Source of the DNA: Jaltomata sinuosa | Taxonomy: Eukaryota > Streptophyta > Magnoliopsida > Solanales > Solanaceae | Assembly (NCBI GenBank): GCA_003996215.1 | Contig: QJPP01000279.1 | Span: 558,001 to 622,000 of the forward strand | DNA: 64,000 nt | Direction: 5' to 3' | Shown: positions 21,876 through 33,035 of the stretch, piece after piece | How positions within the stretch are numbered: the first letter of the stretch is position 1 | Layout of the letters: the number at the start of each line of letters is the position of its first letter | Notes under the pieces: generated by a model | What the model was told of the DNA's origin: nothing | The model's database searches: none | The model's input: only the letters and a program-made list of their open reading frames with translations | Program-made: the position numbers and the translations under genes

Positions 21876-23294
21876 TCTTAGGCTTATTTTATTAAGTCTA
21901 ATCCTCCAAAACAAGGCAGATTCTCTAAGTTCAATTCTAAAACAGAAAAGAAGCGTCTTCTCCAAATTTTCAGGTCTAGGGTTCTCTCCTCCAAGTTCAA
22001 CTTCAGATATCTTGCAGGGATTTTCATCAACCAGGTATGTGAGTATTCAGTAAGGACTTAGTCCGCCCTTATGCCCAAAAATTTCAGGCTTTTAAAAAAA
22101 AAATCATGGTTTTGGAACTACGGTTCTTACCCTTTTTAATAGATAGTTACAGAAATCCATCTTCATGATCCCCACATGATTTACATCCTGTTATATATGA
22201 ATTATATTGTGTTTTAATGATTTGCATAAGTTTTCACAATGATTTGAAAAATTATGAATTTAGCCCTAAGTTGTAGTATTTTCCAAAGTAATGGTTTTCC
22301 CTCAAAAATTTATCCTAGACAACTAGTTTTGAGTTATAATAAGGATTTAATCAGATTTCAGGCTCCTACAGTAGGTTAGAAAGTTAGTGATTTTAGACCA
22401 GCTAGCTAAATCAGAACTTCAACTTTAATGAGCTATTATCATTCAGTTTGGGAGTAGTGTTTAGCACCGAGCTGGATCAGGGTTCAGCGTATCCTTAAGG
22501 TCCTAGAACTACATGCCAACGTAGGTTTATAAGTCCCCTCTATTGGGTATCAGATTTAGTGATCACGCCAGAGTCATGTCTCTATACCCTAGCAAAGTAT
22601 ATTGGGTCCTTTCGATGGGGCGTATACATCGGACTCCACATTTAGCTCACGTGGTTTATATCGGTTAATAGACTCTCCCACAGTGTTAGTTCCAGTTAAG
22701 TGCATTAGGCCCCCAGTTACATTTACTTTCAGCTTTCGGTATGTTTTTCAGATTTAGTCTTGCATTCTAGCTATTTATGCATGATTTATTTTGGGCCTAG
22801 GTACTACGATTTAGTTCAGTCTACAATCTTTCCTATATTTTAGCATATTTACTATCAGTCAGCATTGCATATCCCTCATACTCATTACATTCAAAGTACT
22901 GATGCATACTATGTGCTGCATCCTATCATGATGCAGGCTCAGGTTCTCAGCTTCAGCCTCGTGATTAGCTCGCCTCAGCGCCACATCAGCGATAGACAAT
23001 GGTGAGTCCTCATCATCTGAGGACATATCTTTTACATGCTTTTTGAGTAGTCAGTTGTCTTTACTTTCAGTATTTTAGAGTTAGCTGGGGACTTGTCCCA
23101 GCAACTCATCAGTGTTAGAGGCTTTTCGGACATAGAGTCAGACTCAGTCCGTTTGGGTTGTTCTGCGTTGTAGACAACTATTTGTTTAGATATTTTATTC
23201 TCAGTTGAACTCTTTTTAGATTACGCTCTTTATTCAGCTATGCTTTCAACTGTTTAGAATTATATTTAGTATGCTTGTGATATGCCAGTTTCAG

Positions 23295-23534
23295 GGTTAG
23301 TTTGGGGTCTCTTATGATCCTAAGTCCCGTGTTACGCCTAGGGTCTAGTCTCGGGGCGTGACAAACTTGGTATCAGAACATCAGGTTCAAGAGTCCTAGG
23401 GTATCAGAGCATCAGGTTAGTTTGGGGTCTCTTATGATCCTAAGTCCCGTGTTACGCCTAGGGTCTAGTCTCGGGGCGTGACAAACTTGGTATCAGAACA
23501 TCAGGTTCAAGAGTCCTAGGGTATCAGAGCATCA
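23295..23534 (+). repeat. 120-bp tandem duplication of the LTR end and primer-binding site
   Basis: Bases 23295-23414 are repeated at 23415-23534. The unit contains the last ~70 bp of the LTR, the LTR end, and the primer-binding site TTGGTATCAGA. The element therefore has two adjacent primer-binding sites (about 23368 and 23488). Confidence 0.95.
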
Positions 23535-23726
23535 GGTTCAAGAGTCCTAGGGTGTCTGAAAGCTGCACTAAGTAGAGTCTCATTCATGGGTGTGAAGCGC
23601 ACCACACTTATGAGGGAGAGGCTACGAAGTGTTCTAAGAAAAACTTCATTTCTTTTGCTATCTTTATCGTGCGATTGAGTGTGAATCAACTTCTCCCTTC
23701 TAATCCGTTGTTATGCGTTTTAGATC

Positions 23727-24790
23727 ATGCCTCCTCGTAGAGCTAACGCACGCAATGCTAAACCAAATCCTCCAACCCCGAGCCACGAGGTTACGAATAC
23801 AGAGTTCCATAATGCGATCCAGTTATTATCCCAGATTGTAGCCAATCAGCAGGCCCCAGTTCCTGCGAATCCAAATGGTGTATCAGCTGCAACCCGAGTT
23901 TGAGATTTTGTTCGAATGAATCCGCCAGAGTTTAGGTTGGTGAAGACCCACAAATTTTTATTGATGAGATCAAGAAGATTCTTGAGGTGATGCAGGTGTC
24001 TGGTACTGAGAGCGTGGAGTTAGCATCCTATCAACTCAAGGATGTAGCTCATATCTGGTTCACACAGTGGAAAGACAACAGGGGTGTGAATGCGGCTCAT
24101 GTGACATGGGATTGTTTTATTGGAGCTTTTCTGGCAGGTTCTTTCCGAGAGATTTGAGAGAGGCTAGGGCTCAAGAGTTCATGAATCTAAGGCAGGGATC
24201 GATGTCAGTCCAGGAGTATGGGCTGAAGTTCACCTCAGCTTTCCAGGTATGCCCCACATATGGTGGACGATCTGAGGGAACAAATGGGCAAATTCTTATA
24301 TGGGGTATCCGATCGGGTAAAGACAGAGTGTAGAAATGCCATGCTATTAGGAGATATGGATATCTCTAGGCTGATGACCCATGCACAACAGGTTGAGGAG
24401 GATAAACTTAAGGAGATTGCTAGGGATAATAAAAAGGCTAGGATAGACAACTATGAGTATTCTCAACAGAGGTCGGGTGATGGAAATCGCTCACAGTTTC
24501 AGTAAAGGTCGACAACCTCAGCACCTTCATCTGCTAGTGCTTCATCTCTAAGGTCCCGACAGGATCAGAAAAAGCGGGCACCAGGCTCTAAATCTCAAGG
24601 CAGTGTTTCAGGTAATCGTACTTTCCCAGCCTGCCCCAAGTGTGGTAAAAATCACTCAGGTGAGTGTTTGGCTGGCAGAGAAGGGTATTTTGGCTGTAAT
24701 CAACTTAGCCATAGATTGAAGGAGTGCCCTTCTGCCAGGCAAGGACAGGGAGGTAACAAAGCTCAGTCTACCACTTCAGCAGCCCCAGCA
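23727..24790 (+). pseudogene. gag of gypsy B
   Basis: It starts at ATG 23727 (MPPRRANARNAKPNPP...). The frame is broken by a TGA after ATRV (near 23900), a frameshift near 24110 and another near 24245. Capsid motifs survive: VELASYQLKDVAHIWFTQWK, ARAQEFMNLRQGSMSVQEYG and FLYGVSDRVKTECRNAMLLG. A TAA at 24503-24505 follows the QFQ segment. The nucleocapsid has an intact CPKCGKNHSGEC. A second knuckle begins YFGC where family members have CFGC, another apparent TGT to TAT change. Confidence 0.85.
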
Positions 24791-25538
24791 GGCCGTACAG
24801 CTCAGCAGACTACTACTTCTGGCATAGGTGGTGGTCAGCGTCAGAACCGTCTCTATGCCATGTCTTCACGCCAGGATCAGGAGAGATCACCAGGCGTAGT
24901 CACTGGTATGTTATCAGTATTCTCTCTTGATATTTATGCCTTGTTAGATCCAGGGTCTTCTTTATCTTTTGTAACCCCGTATGTTGCGTGTAAATTTGGA
25001 GTCAGCCCTGAGAAACTCTTGGAACCCATCACAGTCTCTACTCCAGTTGGTGAGTCAGTCATAGCTAAGAGGGTATATAGAGATTGCCAGTTTCCGTCCT
25101 TTATAAATTACCTCAGCAGATTTAGTGGAGTTAGATATGACCGACTTCGATATTATTCTCTGCATGGATTGGCTACATGCCTGTTATGCCTCAGTCGACT
25201 ACAGGACTAGAGTCGTGAAATTTCAGTTTCTAAATGATCCTGTCTTAGAGTGGAAAGGTAGTCCTCCTTCATCAAAACGTCGTTTCATATCTTATCTCAA
25301 AGCTAGAAAGATGATCTCAAAGGGTTACATCTACCATATAGTTTGGGTTAAGGATTCTGAGTTTGAGACCCCACCTTTACAGTCAGTTCATGTAGTTAAT
25401 GAGTTTCCAGAGGTGTTTTCTGATGATCTGACCGGAGTCCCTCTTGAGCGGGAGATCGACTTCGGGATAGACCTTTTTCCAGATACGCAGCCCATATCTA
25501 TTCCTCCTTATAGAATGGCTCCAGCTTAGCTTAAGGAG
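24791..25538 (+). pseudogene. Protease region of gypsy B pol
   Basis: In phase with the zinc-knuckle frame comes ALLDPGSSLSFVTP, the aspartic protease active site in the D-P-G-S form usual in this lineage, followed by STPVGESVIAKRVYRDC. A frameshift near 25110 moves the frame to MTDFDIILCMDWL..., which runs to SIPPYRMAPA. There a TAG (25527-25529) interrupts it before the RT. Confidence 0.82.
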
Positions 25539-26315
25539 TTGAAGGAACAGCTCCAAGACCTCCTAGATAAAGGTTTCATTAGACCTAACATCTCTCTATG
25601 GGGTGCTTTGGTTCTCTTCGTGCGTAAGAAAGACGGCTCCCTCAGGATGTGCATAGACTACCGTCAGCTGAACAAGGTCACAATCAAGAATAAGTATCCC
25701 ATCCCAAGGATTGATGACTTGTTCAACCAGCTCCAGGGTGCCAGCTACTTCTCCAAGATTGACCTCAGATACGGTTATCATCAGCTTAGAGTTAGAGAGT
25801 GTGGCATTCCGAAGACAACCTTCAGAACTCGGTATGGTCACTATGAATTTGTGGTTATGTCTTTTGGACTAACAAATGCTCCTGCAGCTTTTATAGACTT
25901 GATGAACAGGGTGTTCAAGCAGTATCTGTACATGTTTGTTATTGTCTTTATAGATGATATTATAGTCTACTCGCGGAGTGAGGAGGAGTATGCTAATCAT
26001 TTGAGGGTGGTGCTACAAACTCTCAAGGATCGCCAGTTATTCGCCAAATTCAGCAAGTGTGAGTTTTGGCTGTAGTCAATCGCCTTTCTGGGTCATATGG
26101 TATCTATAGATGGTATTCGAGTGGATTCTCAGAAGATTGAGGCAGTAAAGAATTGTCCTAGACCCACCTCTCTGACATACATTAGGAGCTTTTGGGTCTG
26201 GCTGGTTACTACAGGAGATTCGTTGAGGGGTTCTCGTCCATAGCCATTGACTAGGCTGACTAAAAAGAAGGTCAAGTTCTAGTGGTCAGATGAGTGTGAG
26301 AAGAACTTCCAAGAG
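25539..26315 (+). pseudogene. Reverse transcriptase of gypsy B
   Basis: It is open for 178 codons with KKDGSLRMCIDYRQLN, SKIDLRYGYHQLR, FGLTNAPAAFIDLMN and the active site FIDD (residues 137-140, 25947-25958). A TAG at 26073-26075 interrupts it just after KCEFWL. After it come the FLGHMVS motif and a frameshift around 26190 in the connection region. Confidence 0.92.
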
Positions 26316-26903
26316 TTGAAAACTAGGTTGATCACAACCCCAGTTTTGACTCTACCAGAGGGTTCAGATGGTTTCGTAGTATACTGTGATGCATCCAGAG
26401 TTGGCCTAGGTTGTGTTCTAATGCAGCATGGCAAGGTTATTGAATACGCCTCCAGACAGATTAAGACTCATGAGAAGAATTATCCGACTCATGATCTTGA
26501 GTTAACAACAATGGTCTTTGCCTTGAAAATTTATAGACACTACTTGTATGGTGTCCACGTAGATGTGTTTACTGACCACAAGAGCATTCCATATGTGTTC
26601 ACTCAGAAAGAACTGAATCTTCGATAGAGAAGGTGGCTAGAACTTCTCAAGGACTATGACATGAGCGTGCTTTACCATCCGGGGAAGGCCAATGTAGTAG
26701 CTGATGCACTTAGTAGGCTATCCATGGGTAGCATGTCACAAGTTGAGGAAGGAAAGAAGGAATTAGCCAAGGATGTTCACAGGCTTGCTCGGTCAGGGGT
26801 TCGCCTCATAGATTTGTCAGAAGGTGGTGTCATTGTTCAGAATGGGTCAGAGTCATCTTTGGTAGCCGAGGTGAAGGAAAAGCAAGATAGTGATCCCATC
26901 TAA
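26316..26903 (+). pseudogene. RNase H of gypsy B
   Basis: Motifs are VVYCDASRVGLGCVLMQ (first Asp), YASRQIKTHEKNYPTHDLEL (Glu) and VFTDHKS (Asp). After a stop near 26627 it continues with YHPGKANVVADALSRLS, the usual C-terminus. The catalytic acids look intact, but the frame is broken. Confidence 0.88.
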
Positions 26904-28303
26904 CTTCAGCTAAAAGGTGTTGTCCAGCAGCAGAGAGTAGAGGTCTTCTCCCAAAGGAGAGATGGTGTACTTCGTTACCAGGGTCGGTTATGTTTTCCTA
27001 ATATAGGTGAGTTGAGACAATAAATTTTGACAGAAGCACATAGCTCTAGATATTCCATCCATGCTGGTGCAACCAAGATGTACCGTGACCTACGGGAAGT
27101 CTATTGGTAGAATGGGATGAAGAGGGACAGTGCGGATTTTGTGGCTAAGTGTCCCAACTGTCAGCAAGTGAAGGTAGAACATCAGCGACCAGGTAGTATG
27201 ACTCAGGAGATAGATATTCCTACTTGGAAGTGGGAGGTCATTAATATGGACTTCATTACAGGGTTACCTCTCACTCGTAGGCAACATGATTCTATATGGG
27301 CAATTGTAGATAGGCTGACTAAGTCAGCGCACTTCTTGGCTGTCAAGACTACCAATTCAGCAGAGGATTATGCCAGACTCTACATCCATGAGATAGTCAG
27401 GTTGCATGGGGTTCCCTTATCCATCATCTTAGCTAGAGGCACTCAGTTCACATCTCAATTTTGGAGGTCATTTCAGAAAGGTCTCGGTACACAAGTTAAT
27501 CTTAGCACAGCTTTTCACCCACAGATAGATGGTCAGGCAGAACGTACCATTCAGACCTTAGAAGACATGTTGAGAGCTTGTGTGATCGACTTTAAATGTA
27601 ACTGGGATGATCAATTACCTCTTATAGAGTTTGCCTATAATAATAGTTTTCACTCTAGCATTCAGATGGCCCCGTATAAGGCACTCTATGGGCGAAGGTA
27701 TAGATCACCTATAAGATGGTTTGAGGTAGGTGAAGCAGCTTTGATAAGGCCAGACTCAGTCCATGAGACCATGGAGAAGGTTCAGCTTATTATATAAAGG
27801 TTTAAGGCAACTCAAAGTCGTCAAAAATCTTATGTTGATGTGAGAAGGAGGGAGCTAGAATTTGAAGTTGATGATTGAGTTTTTCTGAAAGTGTCTCCCA
27901 TGAAGGATGTGATGAGATTCGGTAAGAAGGGGAAGCTTAGTCCCCGATATGTAAGCCCTTACAGGATTTTGAAGAGAGTTGGCAAGGTGGCTTATGAGTT
28001 GGAGTTGCCCGCAGACTTAGCATCGGTGCACCTAGTCTTCCATGTGTCCTTGTTAAAGAAATTTATTGGTGATCCGGCTTCAGTTGTTCCTTTAGAAAGT
28101 ATGGCCGTGAAGGATAGCCTCACTTAAGAGGAGGTTCCAGTTGAGATTCTAGACCGTCAAGTTCGAAGGTTGAGAAATAAGGAAGTCACTTCAGTAAAGG
28201 TTTTGTGAAGAAATCAGTCCGTAGAGGGAGCTACTTGGGAAGCAGAAGCAACCATGATGGCCAAGTACCCTCACCTCTTCCCTTTCGATTCAGTTTCAGC
28301 TTG
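26904..28303 (+). pseudogene. Integrase and chromodomain-like tail of gypsy B
   Basis: The zinc domain has IHAGATKMYRDLR, a TAG (27108-27110) where Trp is expected, then KCPNCQQVK. The core has NMDFITG (Asp 45 of the open frame), but SIILARGTQF has Ala 106 (27432-27434) where the second catalytic Asp belongs. Glu 142 is present at exactly D-35-E spacing. The tail has a degenerate GPY/F module (SPYRILKRVGKVAYEL) and a chromodomain-like end (EILDRQVRRL, GATWEAEATMMAKYPHLF). Stops are at about 27795, 27876, 28125 and 28206. Confidence 0.88.
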
Positions 28304-28516
28304 AGATAATAGTTCCTCCTCAGTTTCTCAGTTCACTCTTATATATTTTCATCTCAGTATCATGCTCCATCAGCTATTCATGAAATTCAACACCCTTTCA
28401 TGTACTTAGAACCTATTTCAACTAGAGATTCAGCTTTTAATGCTTAGTGGTAGGGATTGTAGTTCCGTCCCTGCAAACTCAGCTTGTTTAGTCTTCATTC
28501 GAGGATGAATGATCCC

Positions 28517-28528
28517 AAGGGGGAGATA
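28517..28528 (+). other. Polypurine tract of gypsy B
   Basis: AAGGGGGAGATA lies immediately before the 3' LTR start at 28530, the expected position of the plus-strand primer. Confidence 0.8.
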
Positions 28529-28529
28529 T

Positions 28530-30898
28530 TGTAATACCCCGAAATTTGATCCAGCTTTCAAACTTAGAAACTTGCAAAATTTTGAACTTTCCAGGAATTA
28601 CGGGTCCAAACCACGGACTGTGGTCTGAACCAGGGTCGTGGAATGAACCCGTGGTTTACATCTACAGGTTCAGTCTCTGGTCTGAGAACCACGAGTTGGT
28701 TCTACGGACCATGATTCAAACCACAGTCCATCTTATCAACTCGTGGAACTTGATCAGAGAGATGACAATTTCCCTGAAGATTACGGATTGGGTCTACGGA
28801 CCGTAGTTTATTCTACGGTCCATCCTGTTGACCCGTAGAATTCCTTCTGCAGCTTGAATGCTGAGCCTAGAATCACGACTGAGTCTACAGACCATATCGC
28901 ATTCTACGGCCTATACAGTTGACTCATAAAAATTCATCTGAAGCCTGACTCGGTGGCCAGGAACCATGAGTGGAAACCACGAGTCGTGGTTCAGTCTACG
29001 ACTTATGGAATCCATCCGTGATTCCTGAAGCTGACTTTTTTCAACAGTTTTTAATGTAAGTCTCAGGGGTATTTTAGACATTTTCTTTCTATTTAGCTCC
29101 GACTATAAATAGTCTTACGCTTATTTTGTTAAGTCTAATCCTCCAAAACAAGTCAGATTCTCTAAGTTCAATTCTAAAACAGAAAAGAAGCGTCTTCTCC
29201 AAATTTTCAGGCCTAGGGTTCTCTCCTCCAAGCTTCAACTTCAGATTTCTTGCAGGGATTTTCATCCACCAGGTATGTGGGTATTCAGTATGGGCTTAGT
29301 CTGCCCTTATGCCCAAAAATATCAGGCTTTTAAAGAAATTTTCATGGTTTTGGAGCTAGGGTTATTACCCTTTTTAATAGATAGTTATAGAAATCCATCT
29401 TCATGATCCCCACATGATTTACATCCTGTTATATATGAATTATATTGTGTTTTAATGATTTGCATAAGTTTTCACCATGATTTGACAAACTATGAATTTA
29501 TCCCTAAGTTGTAGTATTTTCCAAAGTAATGGCTTTCCCTCAAAATTTATCCTAGATCACTAGTTTTGTAATACCCCAGAACTCCCAAGCCCAAACTTAG
29601 CTCAGAAAATCAGAAAAAAATAAAATTTCCCACTGTCAGTAAAACCACGAGTCACTTCTACGAGCCGTGGAACAGTTCACGAGTTGTGGACTGGACCCGT
29701 TGAACTCAAAACAGAGGACTGCTCCTCTGAAGTCTGGACCACGAATCATGTTCACGGTTCGTAGAAGTTTCCACGGACCGTAGATGTCATCCATGGAAAC
29801 TCTTTCCAGTAGCCCAACATTTAGCTCCCAGGGTTCACGAGTAGAATCCACGACCCGTGGAAGTTTCCATGAGTCGTGAACCCCAATCGTGTAACCCAAC
29901 TTCAGAGACCCAAGAATTTCCTCCCAGAAACCACGAGTGGGTTCCACGATCCGTGGAAAGTTTCACGAGTCGTGAACCCAACTCATGGAAGTTATTCCGG
30001 TAGCTCAAATTTCCTGCTCAGGAACCACGACAGGGTTCCACGAGCCGTGGAAGTTTCTACAAGCCGTAGAACCCATCCGTGGAACCTGAGACGCGAATTT
30101 TCCAGCAACTTTTGAATTAAATTCTCAGAGGTATTTTAGACCTTTCCTTTCTAATTTAGCTCCGACTATAAATAGTCTTAGGATTATTTTATTAAGTCTA
30201 ATTCCCAAAAACAAAGTCAGACTCTTCAAAAATCAATTCAAGAATCAGTTATATTTACTTTCAACTTTTGGCATGTTTTTCAGATTTACTCTTGCATTCC
30301 AACTATTTATGCATGATTATATTTTGGTCCTAGGTACTACGGTTTAGTTCAGTCTACAGTCTTTCCTATATTTTAGCATATTTACTATCAGTCAGCATTA
30401 CATATCCCTCATACTCAGTACATTCAAAGTACTGATAGATACTCTATGTACTGCATCCTATCATGATGCTGGCTCAAGTTCTCAGCTTCAGCCTCATGAT
30501 TAGCTCGCCCTGGTGCCACATCAACGACAGGCAGTAGTGAGTCCTCATCATCCGAGGACATATCTTTTACATGCTTTTTGAGCAGTCAGTTGTCTTTACT
30601 TTCAGTATTTTAGAGTTAGCTGGGGACTTGTCCCAGCAACTCATCAGTGTTAGAGGCTTTTCAGACATAGAGTCAGACTCAGTCCATTTGGGTTGTTCTG
30701 TGCTGTTGACATCTATTTGTTCAAATATTCTATTCTTAGTTGAACTCTTTTTAGATTATGCTCTTTATTCAGTTATGCTTCCGATTGTTTAGAATTATAT
30801 TCAGTATGCTTGTGATATGCCAGTTTCAGGGTTAGCTTGGGGACACTTGTGATCCTAAGTCTCGTGTTATGCCTAGGATCTAGTCTCGGAGCGTGATA
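28530..30898 (+). repeat. 3' LTR of gypsy B, chimeric
   Basis: 28530-29566 matches the 5' LTR from its start to ACTAGTTTT. There a related LTR (TGTAATACCCCAGAACTCC) begins. From about 30249 the sequence again matches gypsy B, but at the position equivalent to 22716 in the 5' LTR, and it runs to the end at 30898. Roughly 370 bp of B and the rest of the inserted LTR are missing. The palindrome cluster is at 28605-29030. Confidence 0.85.
29567..30248 (+). mobile_element. Fragment of a related gypsy LTR nested in the gypsy B 3' LTR
   Basis: It begins TGTAATACCCCAGAACTCCCAAGCCC, like the LTR at 34182. It has dense CCACGAGTCGTGG-type inverted repeats (29640-30090) and TATAAATAG at 30167-30175. It stops abruptly where gypsy B sequence resumes. 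Confidence 0.75.
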
Positions 30899-30903
30899 GA
30901 AAC

Positions 30904-31110
30904 TCAACAGGCATGATACTTATATGAAGATAGCAGCTGATAAAAAAAAAGCAATGTCAGGAGAAAGACACGCTGAAGAACGACACCTACAAAAAAGAAA
31001 CTTTTTTGTTGAACGCCCAACTAAAAGAATAAAGCCTCACTGTCATGCTACCTCTTCCAAACAAACTGCTCTTACTATAAGAGGACCTCCTTCTGCCAAC
31101 ATTCAGGGTT
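30904..31110 (+). pseudogene. Helitron Rep/helicase, N-terminal exon continued
   Basis: Continuing the phase of the ATG at 21250, this basic segment (MKIAADKKKAMSGERHAEER, FFVERPTKRIKPHC, IRGPPSANIQG) is open to a likely donor near 31107. A diverged second copy lies 575 bp downstream. No catalytic motif is expected here. Confidence 0.6.
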
Positions 31111-31455
31111 CGAATGATAAACTGCTTCTTTTTCTTCTTTACTACTACTAATGCCAAAATATAAAGATGTGACTTTGTACTAACATAATGTGTAATATAT
31201 CTGATCTTCCACGCAGAAAGCACCTACCGTGAAGTTTATTCTTTACCAAGTTCTTCTGCCAAAGCAAGATAAACCCTCCAGCCTTTTTGTGTATTTGAAC
31301 ATCCAACGCATCTAGGGGTCAACAAATTATCGCCCATGAAGTTGTTTCAAACAAAGGTTAGTGCTACTTTCATGTAAAGATAACTTTAGCTATTATTTTA
31401 CTCTAATCTTATGCTATGCTTAGTCTTAATAATACTTGTAATATACCCATGTACA

Positions 31456-31980
31456 GAGGAGCGAAATTATCAAATGAAGATCAAAAGGCGTGATACCTAT
31501 ATGAAGATAACAGCTGAGGAAAAGAAGGCAATGTAACTACAAAGACGCACCAGAGTATTACATCTATAAAAAATGAAATCAGTTATTGACTGCCCAGTTA
31601 AAAGAATAAAATCTCCATGTGATCCTATATTACCAAAACAAAGTCCTCTTACTATAAGAGAACCTCCTTCTGCTAATATCCAAGGTTGGAACGATTTGAA
31701 TGAGAAGCTTCTTTTTCTACACTTCTAATATCAAAATAGAAAGCTGTAGTTCTGCACTAACCTAATTTGTCTTCCATGAAGAAAGCATGTATCATGAAGT
31801 TAATACTCTATCAAGTTTTTCTGCCAAAGGAAAGTAAGTCCTCCGACCTTTTTGTATATTTGAAAATGGTAAACCCATAACTGTTGCTTTAACTTTGTTA
31901 CTATTTCACCTCTTAGGCAGGCATTTAAATTTTAAGAACTTATTCCTCATGCTCAACATCGAACTCATTTAAGGGACAAC
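31456..31980 (+). pseudogene. Tandem duplicate of the Helitron N-terminal exon
   Basis: It repeats the exon and its downstream intron-like DNA about 575 bp further on. Shared runs include GATAC-TATATGAAGATA, AAAAGAATAAA, CTTACTATAAGAG and ACCTCCTTCTGC, then in the flank the AGAAAGCA...TATTTGAA segment. This copy has a TAA after AMSG-equivalent codons and is more decayed. Bases 31740-32100 hold only this duplicated non-coding DNA. Confidence 0.65.
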
Positions 31981-32100
31981 AAAATGTCACCTCTGAATTT
32001 ATTCCGAAGAAAGGCTAGTATTAGTTTCAAGTAAAAGTAATTTGGCTTGTTATTTCACCACATTATTGCACTATCCATAATTTTAACAATACTTATAACA

Positions 32101-33035
32101 TACAGGTCATTGGTTGAACAAAATATTTCATGAAAAAATTTATGATAATCATTTGACTTATGTCTGTTTAAAAGATGTTCCAAACTGTCAATTTTGCAAT
32201 GCGAAAAAGTTTCAGTATGAATCACCTGGATTCAATTGTAGCAAAGGCTCAGTTAAGTTAGTTTCATACCAACTGCCTAATAACTTATTTGATCTGTATA
32301 CAGGAAATACAAAATAATCTACTCACTTCCGAACCTATATTAGAACATACAATAATATGTTTGTGTTCACCTTGCTTGGTGTAACTTATGACAAAGCTTT
32401 AGTAAGGAGATATCATGGTATATATACATTTCGAATTCAGGATTAAATGTATCATTTTATGCCAAATTTACTTCCTTCTAGTGAAAAGTCAAAGAATCTG
32501 CAATTATACTTTTATGATAATAAAAGCGAGCTAACTAATAGAATGGCCTGTTCAGCGCATATTAACGACTCAACTGTCGAGAGACTTATGAACATACTCT
32601 CAAAGAATCCATATTTCATTTTCGTAAAGTCCTTAATGAACATTTCAAATATATCTGATTTCTATATCACACTTAAATGTCATCTAACTTTGAATTAACG
32701 TGTATATAATTTACCGTCTGCATTTGAGGTAGCTGAAATATGGGCTCAAGATAATTCTGCTGATGTTATTTTTATGCCACATATTTGTATTTACATTCAT
32801 AGTAATAACACTCGCTCAGTAGATTATTACTATGGTTATTATGATCCCTTACAGTACTCATTATTATTTTCATACGATCAAAATGACTGGCATTGTAGTA
32901 TAAAAAAATTATACGATGAAATTAATCTTACTGTGAACATGAAGAACTACCAAGTGCAAAAATAATGTGCTCTATTGATGGAGTTCTTGATATGAAAGCT
33001 CAGGTCTTTAATAATGAAAAATAGAAAAGAGATAT
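32101..33035 (+). pseudogene. Helitron-specific N-terminal domain (Helitron_like_N type)
   Basis: After an acceptor near 32104 the frames read NCQFCNAKKFQYESPGFNC, a Cys pattern typical of this domain. Then come RTYNNMFVFTLLGVTYD, GIYTFRIQD followed by a TAA (family members have Gln), YHFMPNLLP, LQLYFYD, and DYYYGYYDPLQYSLLFSYDQ, closely like the plant Helitron consensus. Stops are at about 32316, 32443, 32696 and 32963. The gypsy insertion at 33036 cuts it before the Rep core. Confidence 0.82.

Larger units (their letters stand above)
21311..23363 (+). repeat. 5' LTR of gypsy B
   Basis: It starts TGTAATACCCC and ends GGGGCGTGACA, about 2.05 kb. It contains a palindrome cluster (21390-21785) and a TATA box (21867-21875). 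The 3' LTR at 28530 matches it closely. Confidence 0.88.
21311..30898 (+). mobile_element. Ty3/gypsy chromovirus B (Tekay/Del-like), with nested LTR piece
   Basis: It has a perfect 5-bp target duplication: GAAAC at 21306-21310 and 30899-30903. The order is 5' LTR, primer-binding site, gag, protease, RT, RNase H, integrase, chromodomain-like tail, polypurine tract and 3' LTR. RT before integrase defines gypsy. Long LTRs and a chromodomain-like tail point to the Tekay/Del chromoviruses. All genes carry stops or frameshifts. The 3' LTR contains a fragment of a related LTR (29567-30248). Confidence 0.9.

Noticed and set aside
29636..30115. Frames with repeated 'WKLPRVV', 'SWN' and 'TRG' motifs on both strands
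   Set aside because: They come from the CCACGAGTCGTGG repeats in the nested LTR, not from a gene.
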